Positions 52,290-59,789 of a DNA stretch of 64,000 bases are shown one piece after another (the stretch's first letter is position 1; each line of letters opens with the position of its first letter). The stretch covers positions 1,984,001-2,048,000 of the forward strand of contig NZ_AP022574.1 of the NCBI RefSeq assembly GCF_010729305.1, in the 5' to 3' direction. This DNA is from Mycolicibacterium psychrotolerans. Its GTDB lineage: Bacteria > Actinomycetota > Actinomycetes > Mycobacteriales > Mycobacteriaceae. Under the pieces are notes generated by a model. That model was not told the origin of the DNA. It was given only the letters and a program-made list of their open reading frames with translations, and ran no database searches. The position numbers and the translations under genes are program-made.

Positions 52290-52706
52290 GTGGCCGAGTA
52301 CGGTACTTCCGTTTCCGCGCGGTTGGCGAAGCCGATCGCAATGGGGCTGAGCGGTCTTGCCGCTGCCGCCGCCCTCATGACGATCGGTGTCGGCACTGCC
52401 AGCGCCGATGACATGTCCGCTGATCCCTCGACGCCGGGCAACGGCCGCGAGGCCGACGGCGCGGTCCGCTCGCCCGACGTGTCCAACGGCTCGTCCGGTG
52501 TCTTCGCCCAGGGCGAGGTGCGCACGTCCGGCTTCGGCGAGGCGCTCGCCTCCCAGGGCGGAGAGGTTCGCACCTCGACGCGTGGCGTCCCCGGCACGAA
52601 GGCATGGGTGTTCTCCGGCGCGGCCGGCGACATCAGCGCCTGCGTGTACGACGGCCCGTGGTGCGCGAACTGGATGGCGATCCCGTTCGACATCAACAAC
52701 CCCTGA
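52290..52706 (+). CDS. Small secreted protein with GEVRTS repeats, downstream of the porins
   Basis: 138 aa. GTG at 52290 after AGAAGGGA; a 50-codon upstream extension overlaps porin 3 and is not supported. Signal peptide to about residue 39 (GTASA then DDMSADPST). The mature part is Gly/Ser-rich with GEVRTS twice (about 76-81 and 91-96) and ends with two cysteines, ACVYDGPWCANWM, likely one disulfide. I do not recognise a family. A Rho-independent terminator follows at once. Confidence 0.65.
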   Translation: MAEYGTSVSARLAKPIAMGLSGLAAAAALMTIGVGTASADDMSADPSTPGNGREADGAVRSPDVSNGSSGVFAQGEVRTSGFGEALASQGGEVRTSTRGVPGTKAWVFSGAAGDISACVYDGPWCANWMAIPFDINNP

Positions 52707-52723
52707 TCAACGTTCAGACAAGG

Positions 52724-52753
52724 AAGCCCCCGGCGAGAGCCGGGGGCTTTCTT
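52724..52753 (+). terminator. Rho-independent terminator after the secreted protein gene
   Basis: Perfect 11-bp stem AAGCCCCCGGC / GCCGGGGGCTT (52724-52734 and 52739-52749), GAGA loop, then TTCTTGG. It also lies next to the convergent mscL gene (stop at 52768), so may serve both. Confidence 0.88.
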
Positions 52754-52767
52754 GGTTGTCCGAACCG

Positions 52768-53229
52768 TCACTCGCGGTCGGCGCTGGTGTGCGCGGCGGT
52801 ATCCGGGCTCGGTCCGGTCCCGGGCCCGCTCACGTGCTTGCCCGACGAGTCGCCGGTGTTGTCCCGCAGCAGATTGCGGATCTCGGTGAGGATGGCCAGT
52901 TCGGTGTCCTGCGCCTGCTCGACTTCGCCTCGCTCCCGAAGCTTCTTGTAGGGCAGCACGATCACGAAGTAGACGACCGCCGCGACGATGACGAAGTTGA
53001 TGAGCGCCGAGAGCACCGCATTGAAGTCGACGAATTGGTCTCCGCCGAGCGGAATCTTGAGGATCCCGTACTCCTTGTCGGGGCTGGCGCCGATGCGGTC
53101 GATCAGCGGTTGGATGACGCTCTTGGTGAAGGCCGTCACGAGTGCGGTGAACGCGGTGCCGATGACCACCGCGACCGAAAGGTCGATCACGTTGCCGCGG
53201 GCGAGGAACTCCTTGAAACCCTTCAGCAT
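52768..53229 (-). CDS. mscL: Large-conductance mechanosensitive channel
   Basis: 153 aa. MLKGFKEFLARGNVIDLSVAVVIGTAFTALV opens TM1 (pore helix), TM2 is FNAVLSALINFVIVAAVVYFVIV, and a charged C-terminal helix (LRERGEVEQAQDTELAILTEIRNLL) forms the cytoplasmic bundle. Homopentameric emergency valve in osmotic downshock, the family solved first from M. tuberculosis. ATG at 53229. The tail after 135 is Gly/Ser/Thr-rich. Confidence 0.96.
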   Translation of the reverse strand: MLKGFKEFLARGNVIDLSVAVVIGTAFTALVTAFTKSVIQPLIDRIGASPDKEYGILKIPLGGDQFVDFNAVLSALINFVIVAAVVYFVIVLPYKKLRERGEVEQAQDTELAILTEIRNLLRDNTGDSSGKHVSGPGTGPSPDTAAHTSADRE

Positions 53230-53391
53230 CGAAAGGTCCTCTCAGTTGAAGTGTGCTGCTGTCAGGGAGCTACGTTAGCCGTTTCTGCCAGCCGCCGTTG
53301 AGATACTGCCACCGGAATTATTGGCTTGACCTGCGGGTTTGACCTATCAGATCGAACGAGATCGCCGACATCTGAAAAGCGGGACAGCGAA

Positions 53392-53688
53392 ATGACGAAC
53401 TTCACCTTCACCGCCGCCGCAGCTGCCGCGCTGACCGCAGCAACGCTCGGACTGGCCGCGCCCGCCCTGGCCGCACCGACTGTCGTGACCGCCGAGGACA
53501 CGATCACTCAACTCGAGGCCGAGGGCAACCGTGTCGTGGTGACCCGGCAGTCGAGCACGCCGCTCGACGAGGCGACCGTGGTCAACCTGACGACCGGCCC
53601 CGACATCTGGAAGAGGGTGTGGGACAACAACTTCGACGATCAGCACCTGACCCGCACCGGCAACGTCATCTACCTCACGGTGAAGTGA
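53392..53688 (+). CDS. Small exported protein of a mycobacterial family
   Basis: 98 aa. Signal peptide 1-28 (ALAA then PTVVTAED). The mature domain has EDTITQLEAEGNRVVVTR and ends RTGNVIYLTV, a pattern seen in many short secreted mycobacterial proteins that usually carry one or two cysteines; none is present here. ATG at 53392; upstream frame to 53326 adds no signal. Function unknown. Convergent with the SAF-domain gene. Confidence 0.68.
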   Translation: MTNFTFTAAAAAALTAATLGLAAPALAAPTVVTAEDTITQLEAEGNRVVVTRQSSTPLDEATVVNLTTGPDIWKRVWDNNFDDQHLTRTGNVIYLTVK

Positions 53689-53694
53689 GCGCGC

Positions 53695-54354
53695 TCAGTG
53701 CAGCGTCAGGGTGACGGCCTGTACCAGGGCGGCCCCGGCTACCGTCTTCGCCGCCGCAGCCGGCAAGGCCACCAGCACAACGCGATTGCCGCCCTGCGCG
53801 GCGATCCCGGTGGCTTTCGCCGACACCAGCACCACGACGGCGTCGGTCGCCATCACCCGCGCCTGGGACTCGGCGTCGGCGGAGGCGGGTGCGGACACCA
53901 CATCGACGATGTCACCGGGGCGGAGAAGATCGAGCAGCGCGGCATCGGCGAGGGGCAGTGCGACGATGCGCGCATCCGGGCCCGCGGCGGACTCGGCCAG
54001 CCGCGGGCCGAGTAGGCGCACATCGGTCAGCGTCTCACCCCGGCGGGCGGGGCCTGCCAGCGTGCTTCCGACCACCGTGTCGACACTTCGCTGTGCGCCA
54101 TCGGGAACCGTTGTCGCCGACAGAGTTTCGAGACGGACGTCTTCGGCGGTCAGTTCGGCGCCGGGCGACAGATCCCGGTTGGCGACCACGACCTCGACCC
54201 GATCGGCACGCGGGTCATCGCGCCACGCTGCCGCAGCCGCGAGGAACACGAGCGCGCCGGCCAAGACGCGGCGGGCGGCCACCGTGCGCGTCCAGTCGGG
54301 CCGGAGGACACGGGCCAGCCGGTGCAGCGGCGTGGGATTCAGCGATGCGGCCAC
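53695..54354 (-). CDS. SAF-domain membrane protein (Rv0990c-like)
   Basis: 219 aa. One TM helix (about 27-42), then an SAF domain (RVEVVVANRDLSPGAELTAEDVRLE, GPARRGETLTDVRLL) and a CpaB/RcpC-like C-terminal segment (IVALPLADAALLDLLRPGDIVDVV). SAF/CpaB proteins help Flp-type pilus or other glycan-contact assembly, but no pilus genes are nearby. Downstream of ruc on the same strand, 65 bp apart, so likely in the same CIRCE-controlled transcript. Confidence 0.8.
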   Translation of the reverse strand: MAASLNPTPLHRLARVLRPDWTRTVAARRVLAGALVFLAAAAAWRDDPRADRVEVVVANRDLSPGAELTAEDVRLETLSATTVPDGAQRSVDTVVGSTLAGPARRGETLTDVRLLGPRLAESAAGPDARIVALPLADAALLDLLRPGDIVDVVSAPASADAESQARVMATDAVVVLVSAKATGIAAQGGNRVVLVALPAAAAKTVAGAALVQAVTLTLH

Positions 54355-54419
54355 ACGGCCACGCTAAGGCCGGTGTGCCGTCGCGGTCAGCAGCGTTTCC
54401 GGCGCCTGTGGATAACGGG

Positions 54420-54761
54420 TCAGCTGGACGCGGCGGCGGCCGGCGCGGCGGGGGTACTCGACGAACTGGACGAGCTCGAGCTGTCCGACGACGTCGACGA
54501 AGACGAGGACGAGGACGATGACGACTCCGCGCTGGTGCTGGACTTGCCGTTGGAGCTCGAGGACGTGCTCGGACTCTTGCTGGCCTCGCGGCTGTCGGTT
54601 CGGTAGAAACCGCTGCCCTTGAAGACCACGCCGACCTTGCCGAACACCTTGCGCAAGCGGCCGGTGCACTGCGGGCACTCGGTCAGCGAGTCGTCGGTGA
54701 AGGCCTGCACCACGTCGAACTTGTTGTCGCACTCGGTGCACGCATACGAATAGGTGGGCAC
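54420..54761 (-). CDS. ruc: FmdB-type zinc-ribbon chaperone Ruc (Rv0991c-like)
   Basis: 113 aa. N-terminal zinc ribbon C8-x2-C11 ... C29-x2-C32 (MPTYSYACTEC, ECPQC) followed by GKVGVVFKGSGFYRTD, then a disordered tail rich in serine (about 57-104) and alanine. M. tuberculosis Rv0991c (Ruc) is an oxidation-activated chaperone that works with DnaK, and both the zinc cysteines and a disordered tail are needed. GTG at 54761 chosen because PTYSYAC is the family start; longer forms are spurious. The poly-Ser tail is extreme. Confidence 0.88.
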   Translation of the reverse strand: MPTYSYACTECDNKFDVVQAFTDDSLTECPQCTGRLRKVFGKVGVVFKGSGFYRTDSREASKSPSTSSSSNGKSSTSAESSSSSSSSSSTSSDSSSSSSSSSTPAAPAAAASS

Positions 54762-54787
54762 AGAAACCTCCGAGGTCGCATAACTAC

Positions 54788-54814
54788 TTAGCACTCTACC
54801 GGCTCAAGTGCTAG
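54788..54814 (-). promoter_or_regulatory. CIRCE element (HrcA operator) upstream of ruc
   Basis: TTAGCACTC-9 nt-AAGTGCTAG: left half identical to the CIRCE consensus TTAGCACTC, right half 7 of 9 against GAGTGCTAA, with the canonical 9-bp spacer. It lies 27 nt upstream of the ruc GTG. HrcA-CIRCE control of Rv0991c/Rv0990c has been described in M. tuberculosis, so heat-shock induction of ruc and the SAF gene is expected. Confidence 0.82.
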
Positions 54815-54851
54815 AACCGCCAGCGGGCTCCGGTCATTCCCCGGCCATGAT

Positions 54852-55442
54852 TCACCGCGGTCGATCCACCGCGACCACGCCGCGCTCCGGCGTGACGGCG
54901 TGCGTCATCGGAACGTCGTGGGGGTCGGCCGGCAGCTGCGCGACGAGCTCCTCGTCGCGCACGACCGCGATCAGCGCGGCGGCGGGGTCCGCGAGCCGCA
55001 GCGTGCGGTCGTAGAACCCGGCGCCACGGCCCAGACGCGCCCCGCGCACATCGACGGCGAGTGCGGGCACCAGCACCACGGTCGCGTCGGTCATCGCCTC
55101 GGGCGGTAGGTGTGGAGGTGGCGGCTCCTGCAGACCGAATGGCGCCGCCACCAGCGTGTCCGGCCGGTACCGCCCCCACTGCAGCGGCCGCGGCCCCTCG
55201 ACCGGGTCCTCGCGGGCCACGGGGAGCAGCACGGTCACGTCGCGCAGGACGAGCTCGTCGAGCAGGCCCCGCGAACCCGGTTCGGTCCCGACGGGTACGT
55301 AGGCGCACACGGTCGCGCCGGACGGGATCCACGCGAGCAGATGGCGCGTCAGCGCCGCCGCTTCGGCGGCACGCGACGCGGGCGTCGACGCCCGGCGCGC
55401 GGCCAGGATTCTGGCACGTACCTGTGATTTCGTCTGTTGCAC
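54852..55442 (-). CDS. 5-formyltetrahydrofolate cyclo-ligase
   Basis: 196 aa. Converts 5-formyl-THF to 5,10-methenyl-THF using ATP. Basic N-terminus RARILAARR, substrate loop YVPVGTEPG and the signature LGRGAGFYDRTL near residue 135-146. GTG at 55442. Divergent from galU across 65 bp, in the Rv0992c position. Confidence 0.92.
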   Translation of the reverse strand: MQQTKSQVRARILAARRASTPASRAAEAAALTRHLLAWIPSGATVCAYVPVGTEPGSRGLLDELVLRDVTVLLPVAREDPVEGPRPLQWGRYRPDTLVAAPFGLQEPPPPHLPPEAMTDATVVLVPALAVDVRGARLGRGAGFYDRTLRLADPAAALIAVVRDEELVAQLPADPHDVPMTHAVTPERGVVAVDRPR

Positions 55443-55507
55443 TGCGTAGCCTTCCGCGTGCCGGGTAAGGAGAGAGCAACTGAACCCGAGAGGTTAGTGT
55501 GTGAACG

Positions 55508-56431
55508 ATGAATCGGCCTGAAGTTCCCATTCCGCACACCGCGGTGGTTCCCGCTGCGGGGCTGGGAACGCGTTTCCTGCCTGCCACCAAGACTGTGCCC
55601 AAGGAGCTGCTGCCGGTCGTCGACACGCCCGGCATCGAGCTGGTGGCCGCCGAGGCCGCCGAGGCCGGCGCCGAGCGGTTGATCATCATCACCTCCGAAG
55701 GCAAGGACAGCGTCGTCGCCCACTTCGTCGAGGACCTGGTACTCGAGGGCACCCTCGAGGCCCGCGGCAAGAAGACCATGCTGGAGAAGGTGCGCCGGGC
55801 GCCCGAGTTGATCAAGGTCGAATCTGTCGTACAGGCCGAGCCGCTCGGTCTCGGGCATGCGATCAGCTGCGTGGAGGCCAGCCTCGCCCCCGACGAGGAC
55901 GCGATCGCGGTGCTGCTGCCCGATGATCTCGTTCTGCCCACCGGGGTACTGGAGGTCATGTCGAAGGTGCGCGCCAAGCGCGGCGGGTCGGTGCTGTGCG
56001 CCATCGAGGTCGACCGCGAGGACATCAGTGCCTACGGCGTGTTCGACGTCGAGACCGTGCCCGACGCCGCCAATCCCAACGTCTTGCGGGTCAAGGGCAT
56101 GGTCGAGAAGCCCAAAGCGGAGGATGCGCCGTCGCCGTACGCGGCGGCCGGGCGCTATGTGCTCGACCGGGCCATCTTCGACGCGCTGAGGCGGACGCCG
56201 CGCGGCGCCGGCGGCGAGATCCAGCTGACCGACGCGATCGCCCTGCTGATCGAGGAGGGCCATCCGGTGCACGTGGTGGTCCACCGCGGATCTCGACACG
56301 ATCTGGGAAATCCCGGAGGCTACCTGAAGGCTGCGGTTGACTTTGCGTTGGAGCGAGACGACTACGGGCCCGAATTACGCCGCTGGTTGGTCGAGCGGCT
56401 GGGGCTCGGTCCGGACACGACCGAGCACTAG
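55508..56431 (+). CDS. galU: UTP-glucose-1-phosphate uridylyltransferase
   Basis: 307 aa. Makes UDP-glucose, the precursor for trehalose, glycogen-type glucans, galactan (via GalE) and probably for the GT2 synthase at 19.4 kb. Motifs: VVPAAGLGTRFLPATKTVPKE (16-36 region), QAEPLGLGHAISC, LLPDDLVL with the metal Asp, and VEKPK. ATG at 55508. Followed by glp on the same strand. Confidence 0.95.
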   Translation: MNRPEVPIPHTAVVPAAGLGTRFLPATKTVPKELLPVVDTPGIELVAAEAAEAGAERLIIITSEGKDSVVAHFVEDLVLEGTLEARGKKTMLEKVRRAPELIKVESVVQAEPLGLGHAISCVEASLAPDEDAIAVLLPDDLVLPTGVLEVMSKVRAKRGGSVLCAIEVDREDISAYGVFDVETVPDAANPNVLRVKGMVEKPKAEDAPSPYAAAGRYVLDRAIFDALRRTPRGAGGEIQLTDAIALLIEEGHPVHVVVHRGSRHDLGNPGGYLKAAVDFALERDDYGPELRRWLVERLGLGPDTTEH

Positions 56432-56494
56432 CGGCCACCGATCGCGCGCGTCTTCTGCGGAGCGCGTAGGCGCTCAACAGAAGAAAGGCATGCT

Positions 56495-57763
56495 GTGCGT
56501 TCGGTGGAGGAGCAGCAGGCTCGGGTAGCCGCGGCCGCGGTGGCTCCGCGGCCGGTTCGGGTGGCGATCGCCGAGGCCCAGGGATTGATGTGTGCCGAGG
56601 AAGTGGTCACCGAGCGACCGCTTCCCGGATTCGACCAGGCCGCGATCGACGGCTACGCGGTGCGCAGCGTCGACGTCCTGGGCATCAACGGCGGCGCCGA
56701 CGGCGAGGACGGCGAGGAGCCCGAGAACCGGGACATCAGCCTGCCGGTGATGGGGCTGATCGAGGCAGGCTCGCGGACCCCGAGCCGGCTGCAGCCGCGG
56801 CAGGCGGCGCGCGTGCAGACCGGCGCCCCGATGCCGACCCTGGCTGATGCCGTGCTGCCGCTGCGGTGGACCGACGGCGGCGAATCCCGGGTGCGGGTGC
56901 TGCGCGGCGTCCGGTCGGGCGCCTACGTGCGTCGCACCGGCGACGATGTGCAACCCGGTGACGTCGCCGTGCGGGCCGGCGCCATCATCGGTCCGGCGCA
57001 GGTCGGCCTATTGGCCGCGGTGGGCCGGGAGCGGGTGCTGGTCCATCCGCGCCCGCGGCTGTCGGTGATGTGCGTGGGGGGCGAGCTCGTGGACATCTCC
57101 CGCACACCCGGCAACGGTCAGGTCTACGACGTCAACTCCTACGCGCTGGCCGCCGCCGGGCGCGACGCCGGCGCCGAGGTCAATCGCGTCGGCATCGTGC
57201 CGACCGATCCTGCTCAGCTGCGTGAAGTGGTCGAAGGTCAGCTCAGCCGGTCGGAGGCCGTCGTCATCGCGGGTGCGGTTGGAGGCGCGGCCGCCGAAGG
57301 GGTGCGCGCGGTGCTGTCCCAGTTGGGCGACATGGAGGTGACCCGCATCGCCATGCACCCCGGTTCGGTGCAGGGCTTCGGTCAACTCGGTCCCGACGGT
57401 GTCCCGGTGTTCCTGCTGCCGGCCAATCCGGTCAGCGCGCTGGTGGTGTTCGAGGTGATGGTGCGTCCGCTTCTGCGGCTCTCCCTCGGCAAGCGCCAAC
57501 CCATGCGGCGCATCGTGCAGGCGCGCGCACTGTCGCCGATCACCTCGGTGGTGGGTCGCAAGGGCTATCTGCGGGGACAGCTGATGCGTGACCAGGACAC
57601 CGGTGAGTACCTGGTGCAGGCGCTCGGCGGCGCGCCCGGCGCGTCGTCGCATCTACTGGCGACGCTCGCCGAGGCAAACTGCCTGGTGGTCGTTCCCGGC
57701 GACGCTGAACAGATCCGCACCGGCGAGGTCGTCGACGTCGCATTCCTGGCTCAGCGCGGCTGA
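56495..57763 (+). CDS. glp: Gephyrin-like molybdotransferase Glp (MoeA1-like)
   Basis: 422 aa MoeA/gephyrin-E fold: PLPGFDQAAIDGYAVRS, ARVQTGAPMP, SVMCVGGELVDI, and MHPGSVQGFGQL...VFLLPANPVSALVVFEV (the usual PGxP site reads PANP). In Corynebacterium the equivalent protein Glp has lost its molybdenum role and links FtsZ to the receptor GlpR; the galU-glp-rimJ-glpR order here is that of the Glp locus. GTG at 56495 with AAGAAAGG upstream. Confidence 0.87.
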   Translation: MRSVEEQQARVAAAAVAPRPVRVAIAEAQGLMCAEEVVTERPLPGFDQAAIDGYAVRSVDVLGINGGADGEDGEEPENRDISLPVMGLIEAGSRTPSRLQPRQAARVQTGAPMPTLADAVLPLRWTDGGESRVRVLRGVRSGAYVRRTGDDVQPGDVAVRAGAIIGPAQVGLLAAVGRERVLVHPRPRLSVMCVGGELVDISRTPGNGQVYDVNSYALAAAGRDAGAEVNRVGIVPTDPAQLREVVEGQLSRSEAVVIAGAVGGAAAEGVRAVLSQLGDMEVTRIAMHPGSVQGFGQLGPDGVPVFLLPANPVSALVVFEVMVRPLLRLSLGKRQPMRRIVQARALSPITSVVGRKGYLRGQLMRDQDTGEYLVQALGGAPGASSHLLATLAEANCLVVVPGDAEQIRTGEVVDVAFLAQRG

Positions 57764-57780
57764 GCGCGAACTGCAGCACC

Positions 57781-58437
57781 GTGATGAATCTCCTGGGGTC
57801 CCGTTCCCAGCACCCGGGCTGGCCGCAGCCCGTCGGTCCGCTGCGGGTGGCGGCGGGCGTGGTACGGCTGCGTCCGGTTCGGTTGCGCGACGCCGCGCAG
57901 TGGAGCCGGATCCGGCTGGCCGACCGGGATCACCTCGAACCCTGGGAACCCTCGACCGATCTGGATTGGCAGCTGCGCCACGCCGTTTCGTCGTGGCCGT
58001 CGGTCTGTTCGGGGCTGCGTGCCGAGGCCCGCAAGGGCCGCATGCTGCCGTACGTGATCGAGGTCGACGGGCAGTTCGCCGGCCAGCTCACGATCGGCAA
58101 CGTGACCCACGGCGCGCTGCGATCGGCCTGGATCGGCTACTGGGTGGCCAGCGAGTTGATCGGGGGCGGCATCGCCACCGCGGCGCTGGCGCTCGGCCTG
58201 GACCACTGTTTCGGCCCGGTGATGCTGCATCGCGTCGAAGCGACGGTGCGCCCGGAGAACGCGCCGAGCCGTGCGGTCCTGGCAAAGGCCGGCTTCCGTG
58301 AGGAGGGCCTGTTGAAGCGCTACCTCGAGGTCGATGGTGCGTGGCGGGATCACTTGCTGGTGGCCGTGACGATCGAGGAGATCAACGGGTCGGTGACGTC
58401 GGCGCTGGTGCGCGCGGGCCACGCGTCGTGGGCGTGA
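57781..58437 (+). CDS. rimJ: GNAT-family N-acetyltransferase (RimJ-like)
   Basis: 218 aa. GNAT fold of the ribosomal-protein-alanine acetyltransferase type: VRLRPVRLRDAAQWSRIRL, acetyl-CoA loop GYWVASELIGGGIATAALAL, and VEATVRPENAPSRAVLAKAGFREEGLLKRYL. Probably acetylates a protein N-terminus; the target is unknown. Starts at GTG 57781 or the ATG next to it, 17 bp after glp. Confidence 0.88.
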   Translation: MMNLLGSRSQHPGWPQPVGPLRVAAGVVRLRPVRLRDAAQWSRIRLADRDHLEPWEPSTDLDWQLRHAVSSWPSVCSGLRAEARKGRMLPYVIEVDGQFAGQLTIGNVTHGALRSAWIGYWVASELIGGGIATAALALGLDHCFGPVMLHRVEATVRPENAPSRAVLAKAGFREEGLLKRYLEVDGAWRDHLLVAVTIEEINGSVTSALVRAGHASWA

Positions 58438-58590
58438 TCGCCGCTTTGCGGCGCCCGCTGTTGCAGATGTGACACGTGTGACGTTTGGTGCTTGTATTCA
58501 GCGAATTACAGGTGTGTAATTGTCACGGCGCGCCGCTCACGGATGCGCTGGTCGAACAGACCTAGCCTGATGGGGAAAGGAGCAGGCGCC

Positions 58591-59577
58591 ATGCCAAGCA
58601 TCCCCCAATCTCTCCTCTGGATCTCCCTTGTCGTGCTCTGGCTCTTCGTGCTGGTGCCGATGCTCATCAGCAAGCGCGATGCGGTGCGCCGCACCAGCGA
58701 CGTCGCGCTGGCCACGCGTGTGCTCAACAGTGGCGCCGGCGCCCGGTTGCGCCGTCGCGGCGGCCCGGCCGCGGGTCACCGCAGCGATCCCGACTGGCAG
58801 CCGTCCGGGGACGGTGGCGACGTCGCCGACGAGGAGCCGGGCCGTTCGGTGGTGATGGTGGCCACCGCCACCCGCGACGCCGACGAGCCCGACTACCTCG
58901 ACGTGGACGTCGTCGAGGATTCCGGCGCCCTGCCCGCCTCCGGGGAGGCCGCTGACGAGCCCGTCGTGGTTGCCGAATCCGCCCAGCCCACACTCGATTT
59001 CGACACCGAGGACGACCTCGACGATGCCGAGGAGCTCTCGTCGGCCGATGACGACGACGATGTCGACGACTACGCCTACGACGACGACCAGTCGGACGGG
59101 GACGAACCCGAGGACGGGGATCTCCGCGTCGCGGACTCTCTCACCGAGGCGCGCCGGCGTCGTCGCGAGTCGGCCACCGCCGCCGCGGTCACGGCCCGCA
59201 AGTACCGGTTCCGGGCACGCACACTGGCTGTGATGGCGGTGCTGATCCTCGCCAGCGGCGTGGCCGCGTTCACCTGGTCGGCGACGATGTGGTGGACCTG
59301 CGGCACTATCGGTGCGATCACCTTGCTCTACCTGGCCTACCTGCGCCGGCAGACCCGTATCGAAGAGCAGGTACGCCGCAGGCGGGCGCAGCGGCTCGCG
59401 CGCTCACGCCTCGGCGTGGAGAACACCGGCGACCGTGAGTTCGATGTGGTCCCAGCCCGGCTGCGCCGGCCCGGTGCCGCGGTCCTCGAGATCGACGACG
59501 AGGATCCTGAGTTCGAGCACCTCGATCGCGTCCGGTTCTCACGCCACTACGACCTGCCGCGAGCGGCCGGACAGTAG
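58591..59577 (+). CDS. glpR: Glp receptor GlpR-like membrane protein (Rv0996-like; SepX-related)
   Basis: 328 aa. TM helix 8-26 (LLWISLVVLWLFVLVPMLI) then a basic patch, a long acidic disordered region (about 70-190, Asp/Glu runs), two TM helices (about 210-255) and a basic C-terminal domain. This matches the actinobacterial GlpR/SepX proteins that bind Glp and act at the divisome. ATG at 58591 with AAAGGAG upstream; an ATG at 58570 is weaker. Not the glycerol repressor of the same name. Confidence 0.83.
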   Translation: MPSIPQSLLWISLVVLWLFVLVPMLISKRDAVRRTSDVALATRVLNSGAGARLRRRGGPAAGHRSDPDWQPSGDGGDVADEEPGRSVVMVATATRDADEPDYLDVDVVEDSGALPASGEAADEPVVVAESAQPTLDFDTEDDLDDAEELSSADDDDDVDDYAYDDDQSDGDEPEDGDLRVADSLTEARRRRRESATAAAVTARKYRFRARTLAVMAVLILASGVAAFTWSATMWWTCGTIGAITLLYLAYLRRQTRIEEQVRRRRAQRLARSRLGVENTGDREFDVVPARLRRPGAAVLEIDDEDPEFEHLDRVRFSRHYDLPRAAGQ

Positions 59578-59632
59578 CCGCCGAGGCGATTTCGGCGGCC
59601 GACCCGGGGCTGGTAGCCTGCTACCGGTATCA

Positions 59633-59705
59633 GGGGCTATGGCGCAGTTGGTAGCGCGACTCGTTCGCATCGAGTAGGTCTGGGGTTCGATTCCCCATAG
59701 CTCCA
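59633..59705 (+). tRNA. tRNA-Ala (anticodon CGC)
   Basis: 73-nt cloverleaf: acceptor GGGGCTA/TAGCTCC with the G3-U70 pair that marks alanine tRNA, D stem GCGC/GCGC, anticodon stem ACTCG/CGAGT with loop TTCGCAT (anticodon CGC at 59666-59668, reading GCG), T arm GGGG...TTCGATT...CCCC, discriminator A. CCA is not encoded; TTTT follows. Confidence 0.95.
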
Positions 59706-59715
59706 CTTTTCGCAG

Positions 59716-59754
59716 AGCCCGCTTCGACCATTGGTTGGGCGGGCTTTGTGTTTT
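59716..59754 (+). terminator. Terminator after tRNA-Ala
   Basis: AGCCCGC (59716-59722) pairs with GCGGGCT (59739-59745), with further pairing inside (CGACCA with TTGGTTG), followed by TTGTGTTTT. A good Rho-independent form, rare in this GC-rich genome. Confidence 0.82.
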
Positions 59755-59789
59755 CCGGGGCAGGCTGCGGGGTGCGCCGGCCCGGGCCG

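Noticed and set aside
54440..54590. Simple-sequence repeat suggesting phase variation in the ruc tail
   Set aside because: Serine codons are mixed rather than a pure tandem repeat, so slippage-driven switching is unlikely.
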